Positions 21,096 to 31,419 of a stretch of DNA of 64,000 nucleotides are shown piece after piece. The position numbers were made by a program, and so were the translations under genes. Origin of the DNA: Coniochaeta sp. PMI_546 (lineage: Eukaryota; Ascomycota; Sordariomycetes; Coniochaetales; Coniochaetaceae). The notes under the pieces are model-generated. The model ran no database searches, was not told the origin of the DNA, and worked only from the letters and a program-made list of their open reading frames with translations. The stretch spans positions 1,371,362 through 1,435,361 of the forward strand of contig MU271148.1 of NCBI GenBank assembly GCA_021432605.1. The letters run 5' to 3'. Numbering within the stretch: the stretch's first letter is position 1; each line of letters starts with the position of its first letter.

Positions 21096-21766
21096 TTATA
21101 ATAGTGTCTCTCCCAGATTCTCCCCCTCGAATCCCAGTGTCGATAGCTTCTTGACCTTTGCCTTCTCCTTCGTCTTCTCGTCCTGGTGCCGCCGCTTGGC
21201 TAGTGACTTGACCAGGGTCGGATCGGCCTGGTCATAGCCTGCTGGCGGGTCGTCGTCTTTGTCGAGATCGATTTCTCCAAGCAACATGACATTCTCGCCC
21301 CGAACTAGGAATATGCCTTGAGGGACATCTGCGTATAAGCCGCGCGGGTTGTTGGGTCCGGGCGGCACGAATATTCTCTCCACTGTCGACTGTAGTACCA
21401 GGTTGGCTATGCCGGTTAACACTCGTAACGCGTATGGCCGTAGCTTAGCCAAGACATACCGAATTGATCCCAACTCCGTAATATTCCAATAAGTTTTCGG
21501 CCGTCGCGGAGAACAAGCATCAGCTTCTCTGTACGATGTTAGCAAGTGTATCAATAGAAGCAGGACTACTTCATGCCCCAAACGATGGAGGACATACTGT
21601 CGGTAAGATCGAGAAGCTGGGCAGCAGTGGTGAACATCTGAGCGGGCAACTGCTGCTGCTGTGGCGGAGGTCTTGCACCGGGCCCGAGAGGCATCATTGG
21701 GACGGACGGCACAGCAGCACCTCCTCCCTGTTGGGGGGGCGCATCGGAGATGGTTAGGTTCTCCAT
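21096..21766 (-). CDS. LSM1: LSM1, Sm-like subunit of the Lsm1-7 mRNA decay ring
   Basis: Three exons (21598-21766, 21460-21528, 21096-21406; introns of 69 and 53 nt) give 182 residues. Lsm1 is the specific subunit of the cytoplasmic Lsm1-7/Pat1 complex that binds deadenylated mRNA ends and promotes decapping. The Pro/Gln-rich lead, with PPPQQQQLPAQMF, comes before the Sm1 motif (KKLMLVLRDGRKLIGILRSW, spliced across intron 1). After intron 2 come ANLVLQSTVERIFV and the Sm2 motif GIFLVRGENVMLLGEID. The C-terminal extension is basic and helical, then LSTLGFEGENLGETLL, as in fungal Lsm1. All junctions keep phase 1. Confidence 0.95.
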
Positions 21767-22510
21767 TGTATGATCATGAGGGCGATGGCTGGGATTGTTG
21801 CAAGCTAGAGTTGAGCCAGTCCATCGATCAGTCGACAGACGAGAATTGGAGGTGTCGAAGAGTGGTTGTTAGGTTCGAAGCTTCACAGCATGCAAAGCAC
21901 CATTGTCAATTCCGATGCCTTTGCGAGATGCGACTGGACTTGCAGACGTCAAGGTGGGTCCTCTGGCTGTTCTATGTATACATTATTACCTTAGGTACCT
22001 TATGCAAGGGATCAGATGGCCTGTGCACCGCTCTCAATCAAGCCACGGGAAAGACACAGACGCAAAGCAGACAAGCTCAAAGATTGTGGGGGCCAAGGCT
22101 GACAGCAACAAGGCCGCAATCCGCCAGCCCTCACTGCTGCCGATTGCCCCAATTGCCAATTCTTTCCATCCTGGCTGCTATTGTTGCGACTTACACAACT
22201 TTCACCTCAGCCAGCTATTCACCAAGTATCGACAATAGCACGACTAACACGGATGAAATGTGACACAGCAGCACTTAAATATACCATACTCTTCTTCGTT
22301 GTCCATCCTGTCACTCTTACCACGACGTCGTCTTCTTCCGATAATCCTCGGAAACTCCCCTTCTCCGCACTTTGGGTCTCTTGACCTTTTACTCTACGAT
22401 CTTCGCCTCTTCCTCCCAGTTTGCACCTACCACGCACCTCCACGCAAGATCGTCTTACAGAGTCTTACACTGGAGATCAGCCACATATCATTACGCACAT
22501 AAACCAAAAT
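21767..22510. promoter_or_regulatory. Shared promoter region of LSM1 and the Sds3-like gene
   Basis: The genes diverge across 744 nt. A palindrome-rich spot, ACCTTAGGTACCTTA, lies near 21990-22004. The approach to the Sds3-like start is CT-rich. Small open frames look random. Confidence 0.4.
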
Positions 22511-24317
22511 ATGGCAACAAACGACGCTGCTATGGCAGATGGCCCGGCCGCTGGCCGGCCCGATCGCCGAGCCAACAACTCTCCAACCCTCCTCTCCAAG
22601 CGTGACAAGAAACGCCAAATGTTGATAGACCGGCTTGCCGCCCTTGGTGACAAGTTTGGTCTGGATAGAGACCGCGCCTACCGTGAGCAGCTTCAGAAGA
22701 TCCAGGTCGACACGAACCTAGTCATGCGGGTAGACGCCCATGCCGAACGGCCTCTCGATGCCCTCGACGATGAGCACCTACAACTGTCCCGCGCCAACAG
22801 CGAGGCTAACAACCACCCCGGACCCCGCACTCTGCTTGAGATGGCTGGCCCACGGTTCCAAGACTGGATTGTCAACGTCCAGGATCTAGTCGAGGAGAGA
22901 GACTACTACCTCACCAAGTATACAGTCAGTTTACCCGTTGTCTTTTTCGTCCTCCCCATAGCTGTTGCGGCTTTCAACCGAAGGTACTGATTCTTGTGTG
23001 CCTCTGCAGAACGACTTCGAGAAGAAAGTCCAACAATACCATAACGTCCATATCCACAAGGTCGAAACAGCGAAAAGGGAGCACAAAGCCCTCGCCCAGA
23101 CCCTCCGAGACCGTCTCATGAACACCATCACGTCCAAGAAGTTTCGTCTCAACAAGGAGAAGGAGGCATTGGAGATCAGTGACGCCTCTGCCCTTCTCCT
23201 GCACCCCAATCAATTCAGCCTGACCAACCCAGCCAGCCCGGGTGGCACTCACACTAAGCGAACGACTCGCCTGAGGAGAGAAATGGACGACATGTCGGGT
23301 CTCGATAGCAAGAAGCGGAAACGCAATCCTGCCGACGATGACGGTTCCCCGGCACCCCAGCGTCGGGCTCTCGACCCTTCGAGCACAACTCCTCTGTGGC
23401 AGGGCGATAGGCTAGTTAACAGAAAGACCACCGGCCCGGTGTACAGCATCGACAAGCTCTTCACCGACAAAGAGCTCTCAATGACCTACAACGCGGCAGC
23501 TGTAGCAGCACACAAGTATATCCTCACCCACAAACCTAAACTCGACGAGAACGGCCAGGTCGTGGCATCCCCCGACGGAAGCGACTCCGGCAACGGCGAG
23601 AACGAAGACTCGGAATCGGTACCCTCCGCACCAGCGATGGAGCGGAACGTTTCGCACGCTACGCGTAGTGCTCGTGGCGCGCCTAACTTCACCGACGACA
23701 AGTTGCTGGGTCTCGAGGCCCTGTCGAACCTTGACTTCCCGAATAACTTCGAGAAGGTCCTTGGAAATGATCCGAAGTTACCACCCATCTTTCCTTCCAC
23801 ATACGTCAGAGGTCCTCCGAAAATATCCGACTACAGCCAGCCGACACCGCTACCGCCAGACGAGCAGAACGCGGACTGGATGGTAATGAACGTGCTGAAG
23901 CAATACGACGAGCAGCATGGCCTCGGTGCCAACCTAGACAACGAGAATGGCAGCCGGAGAATCCTTGAAGCGGTGGCACATCCGGCGAAGCAGAATAGAT
24001 ATGCTGCCTACCTGCAAGGAGAACGGCCAGCAGAGAACGATATCCGCCAGCGGTTGGGGATGCCTGTTGTGATCGAGCCTGAGAGGGCAGCCGCAATTGG
24101 CTCTGCCATTGATAGGATAGGGACGCCGTCCAAGGGGATCAGGTCGGGGAGGTCCGCCACGCCGAACCAGTCGCCTGCTAAGGCTGGCGTTGGCCAGGGG
24201 CCAACCAGTGTACCCATGGCCGGTGTCGGTGGCGTGTCGATGAGTCGGCAGAGCAGTGCCAGTGGTGCACCGATGAGCAGGAGTAGCAGTCGTAAGGGGC
24301 GGGTCAGGGGTGCCTAG
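22511..24317 (+). CDS. Sds3-like subunit of the Rpd3/Sin3 histone deacetylase complex
   Basis: Two exons (22511-22924, 23010-24317; 85-nt intron with a GTCAGT donor, phase 0) give 573 residues. The N-terminal half matches the fungal Sds3-like family: KRDKKRQMLIDRLAALGDKF, then a coiled-coil region ending FEKKVQQYHNVHIHKVETAK, RLMNTITSKKFRLNKEKEAL, and the characteristic SALLLHPNQFSLTNPASPGG. A basic stretch SKKRKRNPADDD may be a nuclear signal. VYSIDKLFTDKELSMTYNAA follows. Sds3, Dep1 and BRMS1-type proteins scaffold the large Rpd3/Sin3 deacetylase complex. The C-terminal third is Ser/Gly-rich. I cannot tell from sequence whether it fills the Sds3 or the Dep1 role. Confidence 0.85.
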
Positions 24318-24608
24318 TGTGAACTATTTCAGGGGTGGCAGGATTCTTTCGTGCTTGATGGTTAATGGAATACATGAGTCGACTCTACGGTGTCAAGGAC
24401 TCCACAGCATGGATTTGATCTGTTCAGTTTGCTTAAACGTCACGTCAAAATGCTCGTACGTTATCAACAGACTGCATCGGGGTGTGGGCGTTTCAGTGTT
24501 TATGGGAATACCAATGATATTACTCGAATAGGACTATAAGCATACCTCAACTCCCTTTGTCAATGCAAGTTCGCTCTACATGTTTAACATTCAGCTCGTC
24601 TCTCTGCT
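24318..24608. other. Convergent intergenic region
   Basis: 291 bases between two converging stops. Nothing beyond presumed 3' untranslated sequence is seen. Confidence 0.45.
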
Positions 24609-25460
24609 TCACGGTCCAAAAACCAGCGCCCGGACCTCAATACTCTCCCGCCCGGGAGCATCAGGCCTCGTCCTCGGGTCCTCAAAAGCAGTATGCGCCA
24701 CCCTGCCGCCCTTAACGCCCGATCCCTCCTTCAGCGCCTCCGAGTCGAAACACTCGAGCAAAATCCTCTCATCGCCAGTCATACCGCTCAGATACCACCA
24801 CTGCTGGCTGGGACTATACTTGATACCCGCCGTCTGGCCGATGTACCCATTCCGATACCTGTGCTCCACCGGCACGACATCCTCGTCCGCCAGCGTCGCG
24901 CTGGATGCAAACGCCAAAGGGAAGGACTCGACAGGCGCCTTGTTCAGGGGCCGCCAGACATTGATGATCCTGTACCGTCCCTGCAGCAACCTCTCCGCCT
25001 CGTCGCCGAGGTGGCGCTTCACGCGCAGCGCGGCCGAGGCGGCGGTCTGATCGATGTGCACCCTCGTCACGGGCGCCCTGTCGGCGCCCGGTCGGGCGCG
25101 ACGGATGGTGTGGTCGAAGAAGACGACCTTGGTCGACCCCGGGACGTGGTCGAGCAGGAGGCGCTCCAGTTCCGGGTAGTACTTCTCCTGGATGGAGGAG
25201 TCGTCGGCGAACTCCGTCTCGGCGGAGGGGGCCACGCCGCGGATGATGGCGAAGGCGTCGTTGTCGAGGGTGAAGCTCGACTCGCGGCCGCGGGCGTCGT
25301 GGATAACCACCGGGTGCGACTCGGCGTCGAAGTTGCGCTGGGGCTGGCCCTCGGGCGGGTCTTCGACGTAGTTGAAGGGGGCAGCGCCGTCGGCCGGAGG
25401 GGAGTAGAAGTTTAGGGTTGCGGTTACGTCGCCGCGGGGGATTTGGGATGAGATTGCCAT
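24609..25460 (-). CDS. CmcJ/AsaB-type oxygenase-like enzyme (GA4 desaturase family)
   Basis: A single exon of 283 residues starting MAISSQIPRGDVTATLNFYS. The layout matches the fungal family related to 7-alpha-cephem-methoxylase (CmcJ) and AsaB: FNYVEDPPEGQPQRN, then VVIHDARGRESSFTLDNDAF, VFFDHTIRR, TRVHIDQTAASAALRVKRHL, NVWRPLN and WWYLSGMTGDERILLECFDS. The RVHIDQ and WRPL motifs with the late Arg/Tyr region suggest an Fe(II)/2-oxoglutarate-type fold. Members modify specialised metabolites, but here no other biosynthetic gene lies within 20 kb on either side, so the substrate is unknown. The start is the first ATG; no secretion signal is present. Confidence 0.85.
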   Translation of the reverse strand: MAISSQIPRGDVTATLNFYSPPADGAAPFNYVEDPPEGQPQRNFDAESHPVVIHDARGRESSFTLDNDAFAIIRGVAPSAETEFADDSSIQEKYYPELERLLLDHVPGSTKVVFFDHTIRRARPGADRAPVTRVHIDQTAASAALRVKRHLGDEAERLLQGRYRIINVWRPLNKAPVESFPLAFASSATLADEDVVPVEHRYRNGYIGQTAGIKYSPSQQWWYLSGMTGDERILLECFDSEALKEGSGVKGGRVAHTAFEDPRTRPDAPGRESIEVRALVFGP

Positions 25461-26402
25461 GCTTGATGTGAGAATGGGCTGTGATAGTAGCTCGGAAAGC
25501 TGTGGCAGATGTCTCTTATGAAGGGCTTCTAAGTGGTTCCGGTACTTAGGATCACCACGAGGTAATTTAGGAACTCAGTAAGATGCCTGACGGAGAGAAC
25601 TTAGAATACTGAAAAGGCGAGCAAGATAAGATGATCCTCTTGGGAACCAAGCTTGTGATACAATATGAGACGGTGATATGCTGCTAGACTTAGAGTTGAG
25701 AGGCGCCTCTTATACCAGTGAGCTCTTACAATTCAAAACTTGAGGCTAGCGATTTCAAAGCATCGACTCTGCAAGACGGTTTTCGACGGACATCACTTGA
25801 CTTCCTGATGGGTAAGACGGTTAAGAGAGGATCTCTGGAGTCTGATTGATCGGTGCCATGCCGAGCTCGATCACGTCATGGAGCGGAGGGCGTAAGAAAT
25901 GCATCTAGAAGCTAAAGGGGGTGTGTTTCTTCCCCGCGATAAATTCCATCCTTACAAATGTGAAGGCGCACTCGGTTCCTTCCCACCGGTACCTCTAGAG
26001 GTAACAATATGTCAGAGACGCTGATGAATCTCGGCGGTCCACGTCACAATCGGCTTGCCTCGGCATGTCAGGTTACTAATCAGCCATGTTATTAACAACC
26101 CTAACCCTTGCTCAAATCTGGCGGGTTATATTGTCCCCGTGTGCTCGCCCCGCAGACATGGCCGTGATTGGTTGGCTGGTCAAAGCTCAACCTAGACTAG
26201 TCCAGCTACCCTGGGCTTGAATGTAAACAAAGTGGAGGGCAGCAAAATAGCAACGCACACAGGGCACATCGTGCTTCGCGCATAGTCCAGAACTTCGAGA
26301 CCCATGCCCTGTATCGCGGGCTAAGCTTCGCGCCTGTCTCACTTGGATGGGTACTAGTTCAAGATAATCACTATTCGTCGTGTTATCAACCATTTTCCAG
26401 CC
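25461..26402. promoter_or_regulatory. Promoter region between the CmcJ/AsaB-type gene and the AT-hook gene
   Basis: This 942-nt stretch separates two divergent genes. It holds a perfect 14-bp palindrome, TACCTCTAGAGGTA, at 25990-26003, and a telomere-like AACCCTAACCC near 26097-26107. Both are candidate protein-binding sites; the role is inferred. Confidence 0.4.
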
Positions 26403-29400
26403 ATGGACATCATGTCGTCGCCCGATCCCCTGAACGCCTCTCTCCAGGATGCGGCCCCCATGTCGTCCCGTCGCGTGACTCGAAGCCAATCTCAAGCATC
26501 ATCTAGACTCTCATCCGTCAACCCATCGCCTCGGAAGCAGACCTTTGCGCTGGATGTCGGAGATGAGCGCTCGCCGCAGAAGATCCTGGTTACGGTCGAA
26601 GCGGACGACAGAGGCACACACAGCAGCAATGTTAAGCGGAAGCTATTCCAGTCGCCCACACCGAAGAGGGTTACTCGACGGAGGGAGAAGATAACGACGA
26701 CAGTAGTCCCTTTGAAAGGGCTTACAGACGATGAGGGCGGTGAACCTTCCATTTCGGTCGCACCGACGCGGAGGCGACGAGGCAGACCACCAAAGCCAGC
26801 TGGCACTCCAGCAACAATAGCAAAGAAAAAGGCCACCCCGATCCGCAAGACTCCCGGGCGGCCACGACGGACGAGAGCAAGTGAATCTGAAGACCTTACG
26901 TCCGAAAGCAGCGTGCAGGATCCCGACGCGACGCCGAAGCCGTCCCGGACCAGAACGTCGACCAAGCGCAAGAACGCGACACCGGCGAAGGATGCAGGAG
27001 AGACGCCAAAGCCTAAGAGACGAGGGCGCCCTCGGCGGGTGTCCATGACTGCTGACGAGATAAGGGTTCTCGCTGCTCAGTCAGAAACTGCGGATGCCGA
27101 GATGGAGGATAATGCATCAGTAGCCACAGCCAGCGACAACATTTCGGTCACAGAGAACTATAGCTCTGCGCCGCCCTCAAGTCACGGAGGCGATGATGAC
27201 GATATCTGGATGGCTACGTTGTCAGACCCACCCGCACAGCCAGTCATCAGACGGCAGTCGTCGGTCGACGAAGAACGAGTCGATGCTGGCGAGCAAGGCC
27301 GGGCGCGGCTGCCCTCTGTTGATCGACAGACAGAGACCGACGATGAGAGCGGGTCGAACGTGGAGCATGGTGTTACTGGAGGGTACAGCGAGACTGGGTC
27401 CGTTGCCAGCGGTTCACGCGCTGACAGCGTAGACAAAGACACCATCATGGTACAGGAGGAGTTCACCATGATCTCCATTCACTCACTGCCATCGATGCAG
27501 GGAAATCTGAGTGTGGCTGCTAGCCAGCACGAGATCGGCGACGAGACGAGTCTGATCATCAACCAGACTCTGGAATCGTTGCGACAGAGCCGCAGTGAGT
27601 CTCGGCCGAAGACGCCCTATGAGGATGAGGTGTCATTTGTCGGTCCGTCACCAGAAAAGGCTGACCCACCGCTACCGACAAATAAATCACTATTCGCCCA
27701 GTCTGGCTCCTCATCAGGCATCAGACCTAGTCCTCGGAGGGCTAAGGTGCAGGATCTGGGAAGACAATTAGCTCTAAAGTCATTGCAGAAGCAGCAGGAT
27801 CCCGAGTCACCACAGCGCCTTCCTGTCGAAGGCGAGGCGCAGGCGCAGGCCGCCGACGAGCAAAGTGTTTATGACGACTCTTTCTCAGAGATACCAGAGG
27901 CAGTACTCGAAGCCGCTACTCCAAAACCGATACGTCGTGCTATGGTCGAGGTTCATGACGACTCCTTCTCAGAGGTCCCGGATGCGGTACTTGACACTGC
28001 CACCCCCAGGCAATCACGCCAGCCTGTGGTCCAGAATCCAGAGGACGCAGAAACATCTATTCAACCGTCCATTGAGCGGCCTTCGAGGGTGAATCCTCCT
28101 AATCCCCAGTCAGATTCGAATAGACTGTTGACCCCTGATGAGACGCCCTCGCCAGTGCTTTCCGAAAACGACGGAGACAAAGTTCTAGGAAGTGCAATGA
28201 AAGAACAGAGCGAACTGGAGATGCAATCCTCCCCGCCAGTCCTCAACTTTCCCCCACGAGACCAGTTCTCTGTTGTCCGGCCTCCAAGGCGTGGGTCCTC
28301 AGAAACACCGGCACTACAGGTGCCTCCTTCGCGGTCTCCGCCTCGCATACAAGTCGACAAGGCGGACGCACAGACACTGGCTCCGCCAGAGAGCACCACC
28401 CGTCCGACGTTATCGCCCATCGTCAGAGCTGGCCGTGCGCTTCAAATGGTTACTTCAGACCCGCCGTCTCCCCCGGCACGGTCACCTTCTCTCGGAAGTC
28501 CGTTCCGGGTCTCCATCAGCAAGTCTCCGGCGCCCTCGATGGCCGCGACTCAACCAGCACGCTCGCCACAGCCAGTACCCATATCGCAGCCAGCGCCTAC
28601 ACCGCAACCAGCACTGGTGGCGCAGTCAAGCCCCGCCGTTCAACCCACCCCAGCGGCTCCAACAGCACACACAGCACCAGCACCGGAAGAACAACAGAAC
28701 AGTCCCTGGTCAAGCGCCTTTGCACCCTTCAAGCAGATTAAGAACCTGGTCGTTCAAGGAGCTCAGGTGTTCTCTCCTCGAGCTGTACCAGCACCGGCCG
28801 CTGAGGATCCTTTTGTCGTTCCTGCCACCAATAACGCAGCGCAAGAGAGACAGGATACCTTAAGTCTGCACAATTCCATGTTTAGCCTGGGTGGCGGATC
28901 GATGGACCGAGCCAGCAGGACGAGTTCTGTCCAGGCCGAGGCCGCATACGAAGACGAGATGAGCTGGCAGGCGGATGAGACACCTGCACCCCAGTCATAC
29001 GAGCGTCCAGATTCGGTGACTTCGACAATGCGGGCAAGGGGAGGCTCCGAGGTTGGCGAGATGTCAGACGTAGACATGGAGTCGCTTGTGGAGGAATCGT
29101 TTGTCGAGCAAGAAGACGATGAAGAGGAACAGGACCCAGCCAATGACCTTGACGACGATATCTGGGTCATTGAAGCCCAGCGTCCCACTCCCGGACGCCC
29201 TCAACCCAAGATCACGGATAGTGAGCCGGTCTTTAATCCTCCACGGCGGAGCAAGCTGCCAAGTCCATGGAGGCAGAACAGCAAGCGATTAGTGTACAAC
29301 GACGAGCAGCATAAGTTGGCCAGTGATACTGCCGATAAGGAGGAGGAATTCAGCTTGCTCTCGCAGCTGAGCAGCAAGGAGACTGAAGTGGTCGCGCAAC

Positions 29401-30731
29401 CCGCTCAACCACCCAAGAAGGTCGACCTCTCGGCTTTCTTCTCGTCTCCGGCACTTCTGCCTGAGGTCTTGCCGCCCGGGGTTAGCTATCCCCAGCCTGC
29501 TCAAGGTCTCCTCACGAGAGAACTGCCGAGCAGAGCATCGCTTATAAGCAGGGTTGATAAGCCTGCCGAGCATGCTGCTCAAATGGAAACACAGAGCCAG
29601 TCTCGTGATACGCCGTCTGTCGCGCGGAGGATCTTCTCTTTTGGTCGCCGTGCCGGAGAAACCCAGTCGAGCCTCACTGGAGCCCCGTCCCTTCCTTCAG
29701 TTCCTCAGAAGGAGCTGCAGATTGGTGCCCAACGTCGTGTGGACCTCTTCTCGCCAGTGAAGCCTGCGGCGAGAGAGGAGCCTGAACCTGTGGAGCACTC
29801 ATCATCGCCTAGTACGCCGCCACGACAGCTCTTCGCTCATATTCCCCAGAAGAGGAACTTCACACCTCGATCTGGCCAGACTGGAAACTCACTGTTTGCC
29901 CCGAGTCCCGCGAGTCGAGAGGCTGCGTCTCTCGAGCCAGCCGATGTCTACACTGAGGCTGAAGATGATGCCGAAGAGACACCGTCACCAGCGCCTTACA
30001 GCTCCTCTCCAAACCAGGAGTCGAGCTTCATCGCTCCTGTCCTCAAGCCTCTTCCAAGCCGGGCCCAGTCGCCGACAAAGTCTTGTATTCGCTCTCCTCT
30101 GAAACCCAAAACGCCCGGCCGCGTCGTGGAGTTCACGAGTAGCACCCTGTCACCCTTAGCTCAAGCTCAAGCTCGGGCCGAACAGCGCGCATCGTCTGCC
30201 AGCCAGGCTTCTCCGGAAAAGGTCATAGCCGGCGGATCCAACAAGGAGAACCAACCTACCACATCCGCTCAGCACGAGATGGACCTTGACAAGCCAACAA
30301 CGTCGAAACCCTCGTTCCTGTTACCCAACAACATTCCCAATCTCCCACCGCCAACCACATCAATCATCAAACCCGCCGCGCATCTCAGCCCGACAACCTG
30401 GACCCGTTCGCACTGGGAACGTCTCGACGCACTCCTCCAGCAACGCCGCCGCTCCGGTGCTCTGGCCTTCCAACTCGCCCACCCGGTCGCAAAGACAAGT
30501 TCGACGCGTCCGAAGCTGCTGGGCAAGCAAGTCACCGCGCAGGGAGAGACCATGACGCTCGAGCAGTGGCATTTGGACGTCGTGGACGCCTTTGCCGCCG
30601 AGGTCGGGCATGCGAGCGTGTGGGACGAGAGGGTGCTGGCCAAGAGGGTGTTTGCGCTGCTGGTTGGGGAGGAGAGGAGGCGGAACGGGGAGGTTGATAG
30701 GCGGAGGCGTGGGGAGATGGGGGTTGTATAA
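26403..30731 (+). CDS. Large AT-hook nuclear protein, function unknown
   Basis: A single exon of 1,442 residues. Two clear AT-hooks are visible, RRRRGRPPKP near residue 122 and KRRGRPRRV near 204, with a hook-like PGRPRRTR between. Such motifs bind the minor groove of AT-rich DNA. Most of the protein is disordered, rich in Ser, Pro, Glu and Gln, with many SP/TP sites. A tandem repeat near residues 490-540 contains DDSFSEIPEAVLEAATP and DDSFSEVPDAVLDTATP. A second pair, DDDIWMA and DDDIWVIEA, lies far apart. Near residue 1220 there is a block SCIRSPLKPKTPGRVVEF. The C-terminal ~110 residues are ordered and probably helical (WTRSHWERLDALLQQRR, TLEQWHLDVVDAFAAE). I do not recognise its role. Confidence 0.88.
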   Translation: MDIMSSPDPLNASLQDAAPMSSRRVTRSQSQASSRLSSVNPSPRKQTFALDVGDERSPQKILVTVEADDRGTHSSNVKRKLFQSPTPKRVTRRREKITTTVVPLKGLTDDEGGEPSISVAPTRRRRGRPPKPAGTPATIAKKKATPIRKTPGRPRRTRASESEDLTSESSVQDPDATPKPSRTRTSTKRKNATPAKDAGETPKPKRRGRPRRVSMTADEIRVLAAQSETADAEMEDNASVATASDNISVTENYSSAPPSSHGGDDDDIWMATLSDPPAQPVIRRQSSVDEERVDAGEQGRARLPSVDRQTETDDESGSNVEHGVTGGYSETGSVASGSRADSVDKDTIMVQEEFTMISIHSLPSMQGNLSVAASQHEIGDETSLIINQTLESLRQSRSESRPKTPYEDEVSFVGPSPEKADPPLPTNKSLFAQSGSSSGIRPSPRRAKVQDLGRQLALKSLQKQQDPESPQRLPVEGEAQAQAADEQSVYDDSFSEIPEAVLEAATPKPIRRAMVEVHDDSFSEVPDAVLDTATPRQSRQPVVQNPEDAETSIQPSIERPSRVNPPNPQSDSNRLLTPDETPSPVLSENDGDKVLGSAMKEQSELEMQSSPPVLNFPPRDQFSVVRPPRRGSSETPALQVPPSRSPPRIQVDKADAQTLAPPESTTRPTLSPIVRAGRALQMVTSDPPSPPARSPSLGSPFRVSISKSPAPSMAATQPARSPQPVPISQPAPTPQPALVAQSSPAVQPTPAAPTAHTAPAPEEQQNSPWSSAFAPFKQIKNLVVQGAQVFSPRAVPAPAAEDPFVVPATNNAAQERQDTLSLHNSMFSLGGGSMDRASRTSSVQAEAAYEDEMSWQADETPAPQSYERPDSVTSTMRARGGSEVGEMSDVDMESLVEESFVEQEDDEEEQDPANDLDDDIWVIEAQRPTPGRPQPKITDSEPVFNPPRRSKLPSPWRQNSKRLVYNDEQHKLASDTADKEEEFSLLSQLSSKETEVVAQPAQPPKKVDLSAFFSSPALLPEVLPPGVSYPQPAQGLLTRELPSRASLISRVDKPAEHAAQMETQSQSRDTPSVARRIFSFGRRAGETQSSLTGAPSLPSVPQKELQIGAQRRVDLFSPVKPAAREEPEPVEHSSSPSTPPRQLFAHIPQKRNFTPRSGQTGNSLFAPSPASREAASLEPADVYTEAEDDAEETPSPAPYSSSPNQESSFIAPVLKPLPSRAQSPTKSCIRSPLKPKTPGRVVEFTSSTLSPLAQAQARAEQRASSASQASPEKVIAGGSNKENQPTTSAQHEMDLDKPTTSKPSFLLPNNIPNLPPPTTSIIKPAAHLSPTTWTRSHWERLDALLQQRRRSGALAFQLAHPVAKTSSTRPKLLGKQVTAQGETMTLEQWHLDVVDAFAAEVGHASVWDERVLAKRVFALLVGEERRRNGEVDRRRRGEMGVV

Positions 30732-31419
30732 TCATTAGGATAGGACAGAGAGAGAGAGAGAGAAGTTGTTAAGTTTAGTGGACTTTTCTACCCGCGGTTA
30801 GGGATGGCGTTGTGGGATATCTGAGTTAGGATTACCCCTGGACTGGGAATTGGTGGTATTGTTATTCTTTTGCCGGCGCATCTTATTATGAAAGGCTACT
30901 GTCCCAATCTGGGGCACAGTAAGCTAAAGCAGACTTAATTCCAATCAAGACTTCCTCGGCCTTCGAGACGTATATGTCAAACGTTATATCTGGCTTTCTC
31001 TCATGCCGTACCACAACCGGCGGTGTGACCTACTCGTCGTGGGCTGTACTGTACCTAAGAAGCTTCTGCCTCACGGTACGACGTTATACCGTTCTTAACA
31101 CAAAGAGGTGATTTCATTAGCACTGTGATCTCAGCTCTCTGCCGGTGGCTAAGGCCACACTGAGATGGTCAGAGCCAAACATTGCTACGGGCCAGCTTCA
31201 TCCAACGCTTCAGCGGGGATCACAGCTACGCCAGTTGGTAGACAAGATGAGAGACATAGCCTTGCGCAGACCATATGTGCCATAAAACGTCTAACTCAGT
31301 ACTCCCGTAATATATACAGATGCAGGCCAACATCACAAACGAGACAACTGGGAGCTCCCAAGACCATCAAACCTTTTGGCCACCCTACTCACCCCTCACA
31401 GGTATCAACCTCCCCCCAT
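30732..31419. other. Convergent intergenic region with a GA repeat
   Basis: 688 bases between two converging stops. A short (GA)n microsatellite lies at about 30748-30763. No gene is supported. Confidence 0.5.

Noticed and set aside
30748-30763. (GA)n run as a possible regulatory element
   Set aside because: A short microsatellite after a stop codon; nothing else supports a function.
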